A stretch of 64,000 bases of DNA from Neorhizobium sp. SOG26. Its GTDB lineage: Bacteria > Pseudomonadota > Alphaproteobacteria > Rhizobiales > Rhizobiaceae. This document shows, piece after piece, positions 9,512 to 17,724 of this stretch. The notes below the pieces were generated by a model. That model ran no database searches. It was not told the DNA's origin and saw nothing but the letters and a program-made list of their open reading frames with translations. The stretch lies in NCBI RefSeq assembly GCF_003491345.1, contig NZ_CP025512.1:2970001-3034000 (forward strand), written 5' to 3'. Made by a program: the position numbers and the translations under genes. The first letter of the stretch is position 1, and every line of letters starts with the position of its first letter.

Positions 9512-10557
9512 TGGCGGACCGGGCACTCAAGACCGTCGAGGATCTGGCAACAGCCGGTCTGGTCCTGCCGGACCAGCTTCCCGACCTGCGCGCAGTTGCG
9601 GAGAAATATGCGGTTGCGCTGACGCCGACCGTTGTGTCGCTCATCGGAAGCGGGAAAACCAACGACCCGGTTGCGCGCCAGTTCATTCCCGATCCCGCGG
9701 AACTGCTGACGACGCCCGAAGAACGCGACGATCCGATCGGCGACCATGCCCACAGCCCGGTCAAGGGGATCGTGCATCGTTACCCAGACCGGGTGCTGCT
9801 GAAGGCGGTACATATCTGCCCGGTCTATTGCCGCTTCTGCTTCCGCCGCGAGATGGTCGGCCCACAGGGTGACGGCACGCTGGCACCCGACGAGCTTGAG
9901 AAGGCGTTAAGTTATATAGCCGGCAATGAAGACATCTGGGAAGTGATCCTGACCGGCGGCGACCCGCTGGTGCTGTCACCGCGTCGTCTTTCCGTGATCA
10001 TGGAAGGCTTGGCAGCGATCCCGCATGTGAAGATCGTCCGCTTCCATACCCGCGTGCCCGTCGTCGATCCGGACCATGTCGATGAGGCGCTGATCGCGTC
10101 GCTGAAGAAGAGCGGCAAGACGGTTTACATCGCCCTGCATGCCAACCACCCAGCCGAACTGACGGAGAGGGCGCGCGCAGCCTGTGCTCGCCTTGTTGAC
10201 GCGGGTTTCCCGATGATCAGCCAGACGGTGCTGCTTCGCGGCATCAACGACGATCCGGCCGTGCTCGGTGCGCTGATGAAAGCGTTCGTCGAGACGCGGG
10301 TGAAGCCATATTATCTTCATCACCCGGATCTCGCGCCCGGCACCAGTCATTTCAGGCTCGACATCGCCGAAGGGCAGAAGATCGTCTCAGCGCTGCGCGG
10401 CAATATCTCCGGCCTCTGCCAGCCGACCTATGTGCTGGATATCCCGGGCGGCCACGGCAAGGCCGTGATTTCCGAAGGTGCTGCACGGCCGGCCGACGGC
10501 TGCTACGCCGTCAGCGATTTCCGCGGCGCCGAACACGCTTATCCGCCGAAGGCATGA
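9511..10557 (+). CDS. epmB: EF-P lysine 2,3-aminomutase EpmB (radical SAM)
   Basis: This enzyme converts L-lysine to the (R)-beta-lysine used by EpmA. The 348-residue protein carries the radical SAM cluster motif CPVYCRFC (Cys103, Cys107, Cys110) and a PLP-dependent aminomutase core, with HYTH-type landmarks such as PYYLHHPDLAPGTSHFR. It resembles KamA-type lysine 2,3-aminomutases, but the compact length and linkage to epmA/efp favour EpmB. The start is the ATG that overlaps the epmA stop. No epmC hydroxylase lies nearby. It is convergent with the GH5 gene, with only 10 nt between the stops. Confidence 0.93.
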   Translation: MADRALKTVEDLATAGLVLPDQLPDLRAVAEKYAVALTPTVVSLIGSGKTNDPVARQFIPDPAELLTTPEERDDPIGDHAHSPVKGIVHRYPDRVLLKAVHICPVYCRFCFRREMVGPQGDGTLAPDELEKALSYIAGNEDIWEVILTGGDPLVLSPRRLSVIMEGLAAIPHVKIVRFHTRVPVVDPDHVDEALIASLKKSGKTVYIALHANHPAELTERARAACARLVDAGFPMISQTVLLRGINDDPAVLGALMKAFVETRVKPYYLHHPDLAPGTSHFRLDIAEGQKIVSALRGNISGLCQPTYVLDIPGGHGKAVISEGAARPADGCYAVSDFRGAEHAYPPKA

Positions 10558-10567
10558 CCTCGCCGAC

Positions 10568-11602
10568 CTAGCGAACGCAGGCTGACTTTTCAAAAAGAAG
10601 GCGCGACAGCGTCTGCATCTGCGGGCGGTCGCCCCGCGCGGTCGGCTGGATGTTCAGCGGTTCCTCCTGCGGCCACCAGTCACCGCCAGCCCAATAGGAC
10701 CAGCCGAGCCAGACATCAGGATCTTTCTCGACCGTCCTTACCATGTCTGCAAGAACAGCCTGGCACTGCGGATCCGCGGGCACGGCAAACTCGCCGAGAA
10801 AGCCGTGTTTCCCGTTTTCCCGCAGCCAGTCGGCAACGTCTTCAAGACCTTTCACGGCATCGGCTGCACGCGAACATTCGACGTTCTTGCCCGAGAAGTC
10901 GGTGTCCGCATATTGATGAACCTCGTAGGCATAGTTGTTTTCCGGATCGGAAACTTGTTCCATGACAGAAGCGTTCGGCGTGCCATAGCTGTCGGAGCGC
11001 CAGCTATGGGCGCCGGTCCAGGCAGTCCCGGGCACGAGGATGAGATTTCCCGCGCCGGTCAAACGGATGGCGCCGATGGCGCTATTGGCGGCAGACAGCC
11101 AGTCTTCGGCAGAAATGCCATGCGGCTCGTTCATCAGACCGAAGGCCACGCCTTCCCTGCCGGCAAAGGCCGTCGCGAGGCGCCTCCAGAAATCTGAGAA
11201 TGCACTCTGCGGCACCGCTTCAGAGCCGATAAGATCGCCACGGAAGCGCGCGTAGTTGTGCGGGTCGAGGATCACCGCCATGTTCTGCGCCCGGACCTGC
11301 TTTACGGTATCTTGCAGCCGACCAAGCTCCACGGGGTCAAGCTCGTCGTAAAGCTTCGGCTGCAGGCGCTCCCACAGGAACGGCAGCCTGACAGTGTTGA
11401 GGCCCTTCTGGGCAAAGTAGGTGATCGTCTCAGCGGAGGGATAAAGGTAGCCCTTGCCATACTCATCCCCCGGGGCGCCGAATTCCGCACCGGCCAGGTT
11501 GATGCCGCGCAGGCAATAGACATCCGCTGATGCCGGCGACGCGGCCACGCCAAAACCTGTCATGGCGATCAGTAGCTTGGCCATCCACGCTTGACTTCCC
11601 AT
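10568..11602 (-). CDS. Secreted glycoside hydrolase family 5 protein (endoglucanase-like)
   Basis: A predicted exported (beta/alpha)8-barrel glycosidase of 344 residues. An N-terminal signal peptide ends near SPASA-DVYC; the more natural start may be the internal ATG that begins MAKLL, six residues in. Clan GH-A catalytic residues are visible: the acid/base in GLMNEPHG (Glu159) and the nucleophile in FLGEFAVP (Glu271). Supporting blocks are GLNTVRLPFLWERL near strand 2, and DPHNYARF. In rhizobia, GH5 cellulases act in cellulose or exopolysaccharide metabolism and root entry. The neighbours give no pathway, so substrate (cellulose, beta-glucan, mannan) is open. Confidence 0.87.
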   Translation of the reverse strand: MGSQAWMAKLLIAMTGFGVAASPASADVYCLRGINLAGAEFGAPGDEYGKGYLYPSAETITYFAQKGLNTVRLPFLWERLQPKLYDELDPVELGRLQDTVKQVRAQNMAVILDPHNYARFRGDLIGSEAVPQSAFSDFWRRLATAFAGREGVAFGLMNEPHGISAEDWLSAANSAIGAIRLTGAGNLILVPGTAWTGAHSWRSDSYGTPNASVMEQVSDPENNYAYEVHQYADTDFSGKNVECSRAADAVKGLEDVADWLRENGKHGFLGEFAVPADPQCQAVLADMVRTVEKDPDVWLGWSYWAGGDWWPQEEPLNIQPTARGDRPQMQTLSRLLFEKSACVR

Positions 11603-11779
11603 GCTCTCCCCTTCAAGCGCTTCTCCAGCCGTTCAAGGCAGGCTTTAGCGCATTCTAACCAGATGCGCAGGCTTATTGAATAAACAAGAGGGCGGGCTTG
11701 CGCGCTGCGACGGCGCAAAAGGAACGGAATTGGCGTCAGCGTCGGATATGTTAGGTGTGCGACGACATTTCAAAGGCGG

Positions 11780-11789
11780 ATGTGTACAT
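11780..11789. promoter_or_regulatory. ATGTGTACAT operator-like site upstream of purU
   Basis: A near-palindrome that differs by one central base from the perfect palindrome 75 bp downstream. The TGT-N2-ACA core resembles half-sites of GntR/FCD-type regulators. A separation of exactly 75 bp, about seven helical turns, would place both sites on one DNA face. Confidence 0.35.
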
Positions 11790-11854
11790 GCCGCTCCTGC
11801 AACTGAGACCTATCGCGTCGTAGGCTGGCTTGGCAGTTGTGCCTGTCGCACTAG

Positions 11855-11864
11855 ATGTATACAT
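11855..11864. promoter_or_regulatory. Perfect palindrome ATGTATACAT just upstream of purU
   Basis: A 10-bp perfect palindrome centred about 35 nt before the purU ATG, where it could overlap the promoter or transcript start. It looks like a GntR/FCD-type operator; no such regulator gene is adjacent, so the binder is unknown. Confidence 0.4.
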
Positions 11865-11893
11865 TGCTGCCAGATTGAGGATGGGGAGATCAG

Positions 11894-12778
11894 ATGAAGA
11901 ATTATGTGCTGACCGTGTCGTGCAAGACCGCGCGTGGAATCGTCGCTGCCATCTCGGGTTTCCTTGCCGAAAGCGGCTGCAACATCATCGACAGCTCCCA
12001 GTTCGACGACCTCGATACCGGCAAGTTCTTCATGCGCGTCAGCTTCATCTCCGAAGAAGGTGCCGACCGCGCCCGGATGATGGAAGGCTTCAAGCCGATT
12101 GCTGACAAGTTCGAGATGACATGGGAGTTCTTCGACGCCGACGAGCGCATGAAGGTCCTCCTCATGGTCTCGCGTTTCGGCCACTGCCTCAACGACCTGC
12201 TTTACCGCTGGAAGATCGGCGCGCTGCCGATCGACATCGTCGGCGTCGTGTCGAACCACTTCGATTACCAGAAGCTGGTGGTCAACAACGACATCCCCTT
12301 CCACCACATTAAGGTGACGAAGGAAAACAAGCCGCAGGCTGAAGCCCAGCTGATGGAAGTGGTCGAATCCTCCGGCACCGAGCTCATCGTCCTTGCCCGC
12401 TACATGCAGGTTCTGTCCGACGGGCTTTGCCAGAAGATGTCAGGCCGGATCATCAATATCCACCACTCCTTCCTGCCGAGCTTCAAGGGTGCCAACCCTT
12501 ACAAGCAGGCCTACCAGCGCGGCGTGAAGCTGATTGGCGCGACGGCCCATTACGTCACGGCGGATCTCGATGAAGGTCCGATCATCGAGCAGGACACCGT
12601 GCGCATTACCCATGCGCAGTCCGCAGAAGACTATGTGTCGTTGGGCCGCGATGTGGAAAGCCAGGTGCTGGCGCGTGCGATCCACGCCCATATCCACCAT
12701 CGCACCTTCATCAACGGCAACCGCACTGTGGTCTTCCCGCCGAGCCCGGGCAGCTACGCCTCCGAGCGCATGGGCTAA
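11894..12778 (+). CDS. purU: Formyltetrahydrofolate deformylase
   Basis: PurU hydrolyses 10-formyl-THF to formate and THF, balancing one-carbon pools and supplying formate for purine synthesis. The 294-residue protein has an N-terminal ACT-like regulatory domain (~1-85, beginning KNYVLTVSCKTARGIVAAIS) and a C-terminal formyltransferase fold with NIHHSFLPSFKGANPY and the catalytic Asp region ATAHYVTADLDEGPIIEQD. A clear ribosome-binding site (GGGGAG) precedes the ATG. It stands alone, with a GC-rich hairpin just after the stop. In rhizobia PurU paralogues are often tied to methylated-amine catabolism, but nothing of that kind is nearby. Confidence 0.95.
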   Translation: MKNYVLTVSCKTARGIVAAISGFLAESGCNIIDSSQFDDLDTGKFFMRVSFISEEGADRARMMEGFKPIADKFEMTWEFFDADERMKVLLMVSRFGHCLNDLLYRWKIGALPIDIVGVVSNHFDYQKLVVNNDIPFHHIKVTKENKPQAEAQLMEVVESSGTELIVLARYMQVLSDGLCQKMSGRIINIHHSFLPSFKGANPYKQAYQRGVKLIGATAHYVTADLDEGPIIEQDTVRITHAQSAEDYVSLGRDVESQVLARAIHAHIHHRTFINGNRTVVFPPSPGSYASERMG

Positions 12779-12798
12779 TCCCATACCGGCACAGATCA

Positions 12799-12822
12799 GG
12801 CCGCGCCGGATTCGGCGCGGCC
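12799..12822 (+). terminator. GC-rich hairpin after purU
   Basis: GGCCGCGCCG (12799-12808) pairs perfectly with CGGCGCGGCC (12813-12822) around a 4-nt loop. There is no T-run, so it may be a Rho-assisted or processing hairpin rather than a full intrinsic terminator. Confidence 0.5.
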
Positions 12823-13000
12823 TCGATCACTTCGATCTTCTACTTCCTCACGCGGAATCTTGCTGACCGGCCCTTGCCGGGTGGGAAGCAGTGCCTATCT
12901 TCGGGCCTGCTGATCCGGCGGCAAACAGCGAATGAAATTTCACATTTCCGCCTTCATCCTGTCATCAGCCAGAAAAAAATTCTAGCTAATCTGATTTTCA

Positions 13001-13029
13001 TTGATCGAATCGACGGTTTGGCTTACATA
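13001..13029 (+). promoter_or_regulatory. Sigma70-like promoter in the purU-13258 gap
   Basis: TTGATC (13001-13006) and TACATA (13024-13029) are spaced by 17 nt. They would start a transcript near 13036 that covers both small ORFs and ends at the terminator at ~13500. The rest of the 479-nt gap (12779-13257) is AT-richer than its surroundings; apart from the hairpin after purU and a CGTCGC/GCGACG stem at 13107-13126 I see nothing else in it. Confidence 0.45.
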
Positions 13030-13089
13030 GGCGTTGTGGCGGCTTCAGGCGAAGTCCCCGCAGTGGTGCAACTCAAGAGGGAGTGTGAC

Positions 13090-13182
13090 ATGCTGAATAA
13101 TGTTTTCGTCGCCACCTTTTGCGACGTTGTACTCAAAGTACATGGCACGGATTGCCGCTCCCTTCCGTGCTGTCGAATGTAA
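13090..13182 (+). CDS. Possible 30-residue small protein or leader peptide, cysteine-rich C-terminus
   Basis: A short frame with a good ribosome-binding site (GGGAG seven nt before the ATG), 54 nt downstream of the probable transcript start. The product ends in four cysteines within eleven residues (TDCRSLPCCRM) and has a hydrophobic N-terminal half. A CGTCGC/GCGACG hairpin lies inside it. It precedes the 65-residue gene at 13258 on the same presumed transcript. I do not recognise it; it could be a real microprotein, a leader peptide, or chance. Confidence 0.35.
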   Translation: MLNNVFVATFCDVVLKVHGTDCRSLPCCRM

Positions 13183-13257
13183 CGCTTTCGGTTCAACTGT
13201 TCCTGAAAATTCCATTCGTCAGTGCTGCATCTCAAGCGGCCAATGCGGGAGTCTGCC

Positions 13258-13455
13258 ATGCAGAAGCAAGTCATAGAGTTCGGCGGCGAGCCGGTCGGCA
13301 TCGTCATTCCGGATCAAGACCGGCTGAAGTTCATCGCCGTGAAATTCCACGTCATCGATCTCGATGAACAGCGGTTCGATACGCCGGACGACGTACGCTC
13401 GGCGATCCGGGATCTCGTGCGCGCGCGCAACGCGGCGCCGTCGGCGCATGTGTGA
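13258..13455 (+). CDS. Conserved-looking small hypothetical protein (65 aa)
   Basis: A compact soluble protein starting MQKQVIEFGGEPVGIVIPD, with an alternating beta pattern, then a charged helix (DDVRSAIRDLVRARNA). The ATG at 13258 is chosen over one 36 nt upstream because GGGAG sits eight nt before it. It has its own promoter candidate upstream and a strong terminator downstream, so it looks like a monocistronic gene rather than noise. I cannot assign a function or family; the beta-rich start and DxxDxxR helix would suit a small regulatory or adaptor protein, but that is a guess. Confidence 0.65.
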   Translation: MQKQVIEFGGEPVGIVIPDQDRLKFIAVKFHVIDLDEQRFDTPDDVRSAIRDLVRARNAAPSAHV

Positions 13456-13471
13456 GCGTCCAGAGCTACAG

Positions 13472-13502
13472 AAAAAACGAGCCGCCCCAGGGCGGCTTTT
13501 TT
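13472..13502. terminator. Bidirectional intrinsic terminator
   Basis: GCCGCC (13481-13486) pairs with GGCGGC (13491-13496) around CCAG, with six As before and six Ts after the stem. It serves the 65-residue gene on one side and the leftward Lrp-like gene on the other. Confidence 0.88.
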
Positions 13503-13510
13503 GTGCCCCG

Positions 13511-13747
13511 CTAAAACGCCGTGAAGGTGATGGTCGTCAGTGAGCGCTCGATATTCGGGATCGAGGCGATCTTTTCCTGCACGAATCGGCCGATCTCTTC
13601 GTCATTGTTGATGTAGACCTTCAAAAGCAGGTCCCAGTCACCACTGGTGGAATAAAGCTCGGACACGAGTTCGGTCTTGTAGATGGCGTCAGCGACCTCG
13701 TAGGTCTTGCCGGGCTTGCAACGGAGCTGGACGAAGATTGGCTTCAT
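13511..13747 (-). CDS. Freestanding Lrp/AsnC ligand-binding (RAM) domain protein
   Basis: A 78-residue protein made only of the RAM/ACT-like effector domain of Lrp/AsnC regulators, without the helix-turn-helix. The beta-alpha-beta-beta-alpha-beta pattern is clear: IFVQLRCKPGKTYEVADAIY, then SGDWDLLLKVYINNDEEIGRFV and SIPNIERSLTTITFTAF, with the family's G-D-x-D turn. The start at 13747 is chosen because GTGGAA is then its ribosome-binding site; the longer GTG start would consume it. Stand-alone RAM proteins can bind amino acids or form mixed oligomers with full-length Lrp proteins. It lies next to an amino-acid catabolic cluster, so a sensing role there is possible but unproven. Confidence 0.85.
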   Translation of the reverse strand: MKPIFVQLRCKPGKTYEVADAIYKTELVSELYSTSGDWDLLLKVYINNDEEIGRFVQEKIASIPNIERSLTTITFTAF

Positions 13748-13797
13748 GATGTTTTCCACGCGGTCGGATCAGGTACGATCAAGATGGATATAAGCGA

Positions 13798-14721
13798 CTA
13801 TTGGCCGATGCGCCCACCCTGCGCAAGCGTCTCCTCCTCCATCTCCCGGCTGATCCAGTCGCGGAAGGCGGCGAGCGGACCGTAGCTCGCCCGATCAGGT
13901 GGATAGGCCAGAAAATACTGCCCGGCCTCGACCGCCGGTGCCTCGACCGCCGGCACCAGCAGCCCTGCATCCAGTTCACGAGCAATCAGGAAGCGCGGCA
14001 AGAGTGCCGCCCCAAGCCCCGCCGCTGCGGCTTCCACCATCGGCATGAACTGGTCGAACAACATGCCGTGCAGCGCGTCGAAGCTGATCCCATGCGCCTT
14101 GAACCAGCTTTCCCAGGCGTCCGGCCGGCTGCTTAAGTGCAGCAGCGGCGCTTCCAGAAGCTCCGCCGGCGTCTGCAGCGCATGGCGCGTCTTAAACCCG
14201 GGACTGCAAACGGCAATCACGTCCTCGCTCATCAGGAACGTTAGTGCTGCGCCCGGCCAGCGCGCCGGGCCGAAATGGATGGCCGCATCCAGGGTGTCGA
14301 AGCGGAAATCGAACGGCTCCAGCCGGGTGATGAGGTTCACCACCATGCCGGGATGCGCATCGAGGAAACGGCCGATGCGTGGCGTCAGCCAGCGCGTGCC
14401 GAAGAAGGGCAGGATCGCGAGGTTCAGCGTGCCACCCGACGGATTGGCCCTGAGGTTCAGCGAGGCATTCGAAATTCGCCGCAGCGCCTCCCGCACTTCG
14501 CGCGCATAGGTGTCGCCGGCAAGCGTCAGGCGGATTGTCTGTCGTTCGCGCAGGAAAAGCGCCACACCGAGTTGCTTCTCCAGGGCCGAAATCTGCCGAC
14601 TGACGGCGCTCTGGGTCAGGCCGAGTTCATTGGCAGCCGCAGTCACGCTGCCGCTGCGGGCAGCCGCCTCGAATGCTGCGAGCAGCGAAAACGATGGTAG
14701 AAACCGCCGGGGAGGCAGCAT
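13798..14721 (-). CDS. LysR-family transcriptional regulator (GcvA-like), divergent from the amaA-like gene
   Basis: A 307-residue LTTR. The winged HTH spans ~5-65 (FSLLAAFEAAARSGSVTAAA, then LTQSAVSRQISALEKQLGV), followed by a two-lobed periplasmic-binding-like effector domain. The HTH sequence and the ARWPG/HLSSRPDAWE region look like the GcvA/AmpR subgroup. It is transcribed away from the FAD oxidase/aldehyde dehydrogenase genes with a spacer of about 100 nt, the classic LTTR layout in which the regulator controls the divergent operon. The inducer would then be lysine, pipecolate or a related intermediate; this is inference. Confidence 0.9.
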   Translation of the reverse strand: MLPPRRFLPSFSLLAAFEAAARSGSVTAAANELGLTQSAVSRQISALEKQLGVALFLRERQTIRLTLAGDTYAREVREALRRISNASLNLRANPSGGTLNLAILPFFGTRWLTPRIGRFLDAHPGMVVNLITRLEPFDFRFDTLDAAIHFGPARWPGAALTFLMSEDVIAVCSPGFKTRHALQTPAELLEAPLLHLSSRPDAWESWFKAHGISFDALHGMLFDQFMPMVEAAAAGLGAALLPRFLIARELDAGLLVPAVEAPAVEAGQYFLAYPPDRASYGPLAAFRDWISREMEEETLAQGGRIGQ

Positions 14722-14817
14722 GTCATTCCCCCCTCGAATGACCTGTTGAGAACACGTCGATATTCATGGAGAACAGTCGCTTGTAAAGTGCGGGAACACG
14801 ATCCTTCCGGACATTTC

Positions 14818-16104
14818 ATGATGCTGAACGACACCCGCTCCCACGGTCTTTGGGAAAAGACTGCCCCGCCCGCCCCCGCAACACCTGCGCTTGACGAAAA
14901 CGTTTCCGCTGACGTCGTTATTGTCGGTGGCGGTTACACCGGCCTCTCGGCCGCGCTGCATCTGGCAGAAGCGGGCGTCAACGTTCGGCTTCTCGAAGCG
15001 ACCGAGATCGGCTTCGGCGGCGCCGGCCGCAATGTCGGCCTCATCAATGCCGGCATGTGGGTGATGCCGGACGATTTCCCCAAGCACCTCGGCCAGCATT
15101 ATGGCGAGCGGGCGCTGGACCTGCTCGGCAATGGCCCTTACCTCGTTCGCGAACTGATCGAGAAGCACGGCATCGCCTGCGAACTGGAAAAGAACGGCAC
15201 ACTTCACCTCGCCGTCGGGCCTGAGGGTGTTAAGGAACTGGAAGAGCGCGCACGCCAGTGGCAAAAGCGCGGGGCTCCCGTGACGCTGCTGGATGCGGCG
15301 GAGACCGAACGACGCGTTGGGACCCGCGCCTATGCCGGCTCGCTTCTCGACATGCGCGCCGGCACGCTCCAGCCGCTCGCCTACGCACGCGGCCTCGCCC
15401 ATGCGGCGGTGAAGGCTGGCGCCAAGCTGCATACCGGCAGTGCCGTCACCGAAACAACGCAAGCCGGCGGCAAGAAGATCGTCCGCACTGCTGCGGGCGA
15501 GGTCAAGGCTGACTGGATCATCGTCGCCACCGACGCCTATAGCCATGGCCCCTTGGCGCAGGTACGTCGTGAACAGGTGCACCTGCCGTATTTCAACCTG
15601 GCGACCACGCCGCTGAGCGACAATCTTCGCCGCTCCATCCTGGCCGGGCGTGAGGGCTGCTGGGACACCAAGGAAATCCTTTCGTCCTTCCGCATGGATC
15701 AGGCCGGACGGTTGGTGTTCGGCTCTGTCGGCGCGCTCCGCGGCACCGGCCTTCCCGTCCACAAGAACTGGGCGCGGCGGTCGCTGAAGCGCCTTTTCCC
15801 ACAGCTCGGCGATGTCGAGTTCGAGGCTGAATGGTATGGCAAGATCGGCATGACCGACGACGCGCTCCCGCGCTTCCACAAGTTCGGCCAGAATGTCATC
15901 GGCTTTTCGGGCTATAACGGCCGCGGGATTTCGCCGGGCACCACCTTTGGCCGGGTGCTCGCCCAGCACATCCTGGGCCAGATCGCGGAAGTTGACCTGC
16001 CTCTGCCTCTGACCGAAGTGAAGGAGCCGGGCTTCCGCCCCATCAAGGAGGCCTATTATGAAGCGGGTGCCCAGATCGCCCACTTCGCCGGCGAACGTTT
16101 TTGA
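14818..16104 (+). CDS. amaA: FAD-dependent amino acid/amine oxidase (DAO family), likely L-pipecolate oxidase AmaA
   Basis: A 428-residue flavoprotein of the glycine/D-amino-acid-oxidase family. The Rossmann FAD motif is VVIVGGGYTGLSAALHLAE, followed by GGAGRNVGLINAG and a C-terminal GYNGRGISPGTTFGR block, typical of the gamma-glutamylputrescine/pipecolate oxidase group. The downstream gene is an ALDH7-type dehydrogenase; this oxidase plus ALDH7 pair matches Pseudomonas putida amaA-amaB, where the oxidase makes piperideine-6-carboxylate from L-pipecolate. Two adjacent ATGs (14818, 14821) can serve as start. A gamma-glutamylputrescine oxidase role is the main alternative; no puuA, puuC or puuD neighbours support that. 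Confidence 0.72.
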   Translation: MMLNDTRSHGLWEKTAPPAPATPALDENVSADVVIVGGGYTGLSAALHLAEAGVNVRLLEATEIGFGGAGRNVGLINAGMWVMPDDFPKHLGQHYGERALDLLGNGPYLVRELIEKHGIACELEKNGTLHLAVGPEGVKELEERARQWQKRGAPVTLLDAAETERRVGTRAYAGSLLDMRAGTLQPLAYARGLAHAAVKAGAKLHTGSAVTETTQAGGKKIVRTAAGEVKADWIIVATDAYSHGPLAQVRREQVHLPYFNLATTPLSDNLRRSILAGREGCWDTKEILSSFRMDQAGRLVFGSVGALRGTGLPVHKNWARRSLKRLFPQLGDVEFEAEWYGKIGMTDDALPRFHKFGQNVIGFSGYNGRGISPGTTFGRVLAQHILGQIAEVDLPLPLTEVKEPGFRPIKEAYYEAGAQIAHFAGERF

Positions 16105-16174
16105 CGACCACTCCATGGATTGCGTAAACGCAACCCGCCTGTAAATTGACGCACGATCGATACCGGAGACTATA

Positions 16175-17716
16175 ATGACGCTTGCCCAACTGGATCTCGC
16201 CGCTGAGGTGAACACCATCCTGAGCGACCTCGGCGTTGCCGCAGACCGCTTTACCGGCGGCACGCTCGCCGTCCGCTCGCCGATCACCGGCAAGGAAATC
16301 GGCAAGCTTGCCGAAGTGAGCGCCACCGACGCCAAGCAGGCAATCGATGCCGCGCATGAAGCCTTCCTCGAATGGCGCCTTGTTCCGGCGCCCAAGCGCG
16401 GCGAATTGATCCGCCTGCTCGGCGAAGAACTGCGCGCTGCCAAGGCCACACTTGGCCGCCTCGTTTCCATCGAGGCCGGCAAAATCACCTCCGAAGGCCT
16501 CGGCGAAGTGCAGGAAATGATCGACATCTGCGATTTCGCAGTTGGTCTGTCCCGCCAGCTTTACGGCCTGACGATCGCCACCGAGCGCTCCGAGCACCGA
16601 ATGATGGAAACCTGGCATCCGCTGGGTGTCACCGGCATCATTTCTGCCTTCAACTTCCCCGTCGCCGTCTGGTCGTGGAACGCGGCCTTGGCCATCGTTT
16701 GCGGTAACTCCACCGTCTGGAAGCCGTCTGAAAAGACGCCGCTGACGGCGCTTGCCACCCAGGCGATCTTCGAAAAGGCGCTCGCCCGCTATATAGCTGA
16801 AGGCAACACGGCGCCGAAGAACCTCTCGACGCTGCTCATCGGCGGCCGCGACGTCGGTGAAGTCCTGGTCGATCATCCGAAGGTGCCGCTGGTTTCGGCG
16901 ACCGGCTCCACAGCCATGGGACGTGCGGTTGGCCCGCGGCTGGCGCAGCGTTTTGCCCGCTCGATCCTCGAGCTCGGCGGCAACAACGCCGCCATCATCA
17001 CGCCGACGGCCGACCTCGACCTGACGCTGCGCGGCGTCGCCTTCTCTGCGATGGGCACCGCCGGCCAGCGCTGCACCACGCTTCGCCGCCTCTTCGTGCA
17101 TGACAGCATCTACGATGCGTTCGTGCCGCGCCTGATCAAGGCTTACCAGTCCGTCACCATCGGTTCGCCGCTGCAGGACGGCAATCTCGTCGGCCCGCTG
17201 ATCGACAAGGGGTCGTTTGAAAAGATGCAGCATGCACTGGAAGCCGCAAAGGCTGAAGGAGGCAAGGTATCTGGCGGCGAGCGCGTGCTCGATGACCAGG
17301 CGGCGGATGCCTATTACGTCCGTCCGGCAATCGTCGAGATGCCTGGCCAGACGGGACCGGTGAAGGAAGAGACTTTCGCGCCAATTCTCTACGTGATGCG
17401 GTACTCGGACTTCGATGAAGCGCTGCGTCTGCACAACGACGTGCCGCAGGGCCTGTCCTCCTCCATCTTCACCAACGACATGCGCGAAGCCGAAGCCTTC
17501 GTATCCGATCGTGGCTCCGATTGCGGCATTGCCAACGTCAACCTCGGTCCGTCGGGTGCCGAAATTGGCGGCGCCTTCGGTGGTGAAAAGGAAACCGGCG
17601 GCGGTCGCGAATCCGGCTCGGACGCTTGGAAGGCCTATATGCGCCGCGCCACCAACACGCTGAACTACGGTCGCACCCTGCCACTCGCGCAGGGCGTCAA
17701 GTTCGACGTGATCTAA
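16175..17716 (+). CDS. amaB: ALDH7-type dehydrogenase, likely L-piperideine-6-carboxylate (aminoadipate semialdehyde) dehydrogenase
   Basis: A 513-residue NAD(P)-dependent aldehyde dehydrogenase. Catalytic Glu266 lies in LELGGNN and nucleophile Cys300 in GTAGQRCTTLRRL, at the usual 34-residue spacing. ALDH7/antiquitin marks include the WHPLGVTGIISAFNFPVAVW cofactor entry block, GNSTVWKPSEKTPL, and the C-terminal GIANVNLGPSGAEIGGAFGGEKETGGGRESGSD stretch, which begins with NVNLGPSGAEI. ALDH7 enzymes oxidise alpha-aminoadipate semialdehyde to aminoadipate in lysine breakdown. It lies 70 nt behind the amaA-like oxidase in the same direction, with a further amino-acid peptidase gene 8 nt downstream. 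Confidence 0.85.
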   Translation: MTLAQLDLAAEVNTILSDLGVAADRFTGGTLAVRSPITGKEIGKLAEVSATDAKQAIDAAHEAFLEWRLVPAPKRGELIRLLGEELRAAKATLGRLVSIEAGKITSEGLGEVQEMIDICDFAVGLSRQLYGLTIATERSEHRMMETWHPLGVTGIISAFNFPVAVWSWNAALAIVCGNSTVWKPSEKTPLTALATQAIFEKALARYIAEGNTAPKNLSTLLIGGRDVGEVLVDHPKVPLVSATGSTAMGRAVGPRLAQRFARSILELGGNNAAIITPTADLDLTLRGVAFSAMGTAGQRCTTLRRLFVHDSIYDAFVPRLIKAYQSVTIGSPLQDGNLVGPLIDKGSFEKMQHALEAAKAEGGKVSGGERVLDDQAADAYYVRPAIVEMPGQTGPVKEETFAPILYVMRYSDFDEALRLHNDVPQGLSSSIFTNDMREAEAFVSDRGSDCGIANVNLGPSGAEIGGAFGGEKETGGGRESGSDAWKAYMRRATNTLNYGRTLPLAQGVKFDVI

Positions 17717-17724
17717 GCGATTCG

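Noticed and set aside
14764..16527. A 587-codon minus-strand frame opposite the amaA-like gene
   Set aside because: Antisense to a clear FAD oxidase, and it would run from inside the next gene through the LysR-oxidase spacer.
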